Source: Methylococcaceae bacterium (GTDB taxonomy: Bacteria > Pseudomonadota > Gammaproteobacteria > Methylococcales > Methylococcaceae). From it: a DNA stretch of 6,561 nucleotides. The stretch's first letter is position 1; the number at the start of each line of letters is the position of its first letter. The DNA lies in assembly GCA_012026715.1 (NCBI GenBank), contig VEPB01000577.1:1-6561 (forward strand), written 5' to 3'. The notes below the pieces were generated by a model that was given only the letters and a program-made list of their open reading frames with translations, did no database searches and was not told the DNA's origin. A program made the position numbers and the translations under genes. Shown here piece after piece: positions 5,401-6,561 of the stretch.

Positions 5401-6561
5401 ATGCAATGCAAGATGAACGCGAGTGACGACGTGGATGTGCTGATCGCCGGCGGCGGCGTCGCGGGTTGTGCCGCGGCGGCGGCTTTGTCCCAACTGGGGC
5501 TGAGCATCTTGATCGTCGAACCGCTGCCCGATCCCGGTCGGCGGCTGGCGGGCGAACTGATCCATCCGCCGGGCATCGACGGGTTGTGCGAACTGGGCCT
5601 GATGGATGCCGACGCGCTGCCGGGCCGGCCGGTCCAGGGTTTTGCCGTGTTCCCCTTTGCCGACGACCGGGAGCCGATGCTGCTTCCCTATGGGGAAATC
5701 CGGGGACGCGAGTGCCGCGGCCAGGCCATCGAGCACAACGAGCTGAAGGAGCATCTGCTCGCGACCGTGCAGACCTTCCCCGGAGTCCGCGCCTGGCTCG
5801 GCGCGCGCGTGACCGAAATCAAGTCCTCGCCGGGCCAGGCCTGCAGCGCCGTGGTGTCCCATGAGAGGGGCGATACCGAGATTCGGGCCAAGCTGATCGT
5901 CGGCGCCGATGGCCCCATGTCGCAACTGCGCAAGATGGTCGGCATCGGCTACGAAACCCAGCGCTATTCCGGCATGACCGGGCTGGAAGTCGACGATGCC
6001 CATCTGCCGCATCCCGGTTACGGCAACGTATTCCTGAATCCGGCCGGGGTTTCCTATGCCTATGGCATCGGCGGCGGCCGGGCGCGGGTCATGTTCGAGA
6101 TCCTCAAGGGGGCCGACGCCCAGGAGTCGATGGAGGCCCATTTGAGCCTGTTTCCGCCCGCCTTCCGGAGCGAGATCGAGCAGGCGCTGGCAGCCGGCAA
6201 GCCCTTGGTCGCGGCCAACTACTGCATCGTCCCCGAAGTGAGCGTGAAAGCCAACGTCGCCTTGCTGGGCGATGCCCGCGGCTGCTGCCATCCCCTGACG
6301 GCATCGGGCATCACCGCGGCGGTCAAGGATGCCCTGGTGTTGCGGGATGCGCTGCGGGAATCCAATCTGGACGTGGCCGCTGCGCTGCGCCGTTATTCCA
6401 TCGTCTGCGGCCGGCTGCAACTGACCCGGCGCACCCTCGCCGAAGAGCTGCGCGAGGCCTTTCTGGCCCAGTCACCGGAATCGGCGCTGCTCAATCAATG
6501 CATCTTCGCCTATTGGCGTGCCAGCGGCCAGGCACGAAGCCAATCCATGGCGCTGCTGTCG
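5401..6561 (+). CDS. Squalene monooxygenase (squalene epoxidase), 3' end outside window
   Basis: This FAD-dependent monooxygenase converts squalene to 2,3-oxidosqualene, the substrate of the cyclase encoded just upstream. The first 387 codons are in the window, with no stop before the right edge. The Rossmann motif GGGVAG (17-22) ends in the FAD-ribose acid E40 (ILIVE). GELIHPPG (51-58) matches the squalene-epoxidase signature near the flavin. The DG motif VGADGPMSQLRK is at 167-178 with D170. The second FAD motif, LLGDARGCCHPLTASGIT (288-305), matches the eukaryotic GDA-HPLT-GG-MT pattern, and KDALVLRDAL follows. These features separate it from general aromatic hydroxylases. The N-terminus begins directly at the FAD domain, so the membrane anchor of mammalian enzymes is absent. 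Later sterol-processing genes are not seen. Confidence 0.9.
   Translation, partial: MQCKMNASDDVDVLIAGGGVAGCAAAAALSQLGLSILIVEPLPDPGRRLAGELIHPPGIDGLCELGLMDADALPGRPVQGFAVFPFADDREPMLLPYGEIRGRECRGQAIEHNELKEHLLATVQTFPGVRAWLGARVTEIKSSPGQACSAVVSHERGDTEIRAKLIVGADGPMSQLRKMVGIGYETQRYSGMTGLEVDDAHLPHPGYGNVFLNPAGVSYAYGIGGGRARVMFEILKGADAQESMEAHLSLFPPAFRSEIEQALAAGKPLVAANYCIVPEVSVKANVALLGDARGCCHPLTASGITAAVKDALVLRDALRESNLDVAAALRRYSIVCGRLQLTRRTLAEELREAFLAQSPESALLNQCIFAYWRASGQARSQSMALLS

Noticed and set aside
4044..5576. Long open frame of 510 codons on the minus strand.
   Set aside because: It lies wholly opposite the cyclase and the start of the monooxygenase, and its product has no recognisable motif. Long antisense frames are expected in GC-rich coding DNA.
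5374..6420. Open frame of 348 codons on the minus strand.
   Set aside because: It is antisense to squalene monooxygenase, whose FAD motifs leave no doubt about the coding strand.

Overview
The window looks like a piece of a GC-rich gammaproteobacterial methanotroph chromosome, most likely Methylococcus or a close relative. The main reason is the pair of adjacent, co-directional genes at the right-hand end: an oxidosqualene cyclase of the lanosterol-synthase type followed by a squalene monooxygenase. This pair is rare in bacteria and is the known sterol locus of Methylococcus capsulatus. The genus assignment is inferred from gene content and general knowledge, not from a database match.

Layout, left to right. 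Positions 1-184 hold a cluster of GC-rich palindromes and two related repeat units, with no gene. Positions 210-1682 (+) encode a complete NodT/TolC-type outer-membrane lipoprotein of a tripartite efflux system; no pump or adaptor gene is in view. Positions 1683-2075 have no intact gene. They hold a hairpin with a T-rich loop and, on the minus strand next to the vapC stop codon, a short stretch resembling the C-terminal part of an ISAs1-like transposase. Positions 2076-2728 (-) encode a complete VapBC (type II) toxin-antitoxin pair. Its promoter is well formed (TTGACA, 17 bp, TATGTT) and overlaps an inverted repeat that is the likely autoregulatory operator. About 470 bp of spacer with no convincing gene follow. 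Positions 3258-5330 (+) encode the oxidosqualene cyclase (start uncertain). After 70 bp, the squalene monooxygenase begins at 5401 and runs off the right edge of the window.

How the genes work together: squalene monooxygenase converts squalene to 2,3-oxidosqualene, and the cyclase folds that product into the first sterol, probably lanosterol. The two genes therefore encode consecutive steps, in reverse pathway order, and are probably co-transcribed. The later demethylation steps (CYP51 and C-4 demethylation) are not in the window. The efflux lipoprotein and the VapBC module have no evident link to sterol synthesis. The repeats and the transposase remnant suggest that the DNA just upstream of the sterol genes has been remodelled by mobile elements.
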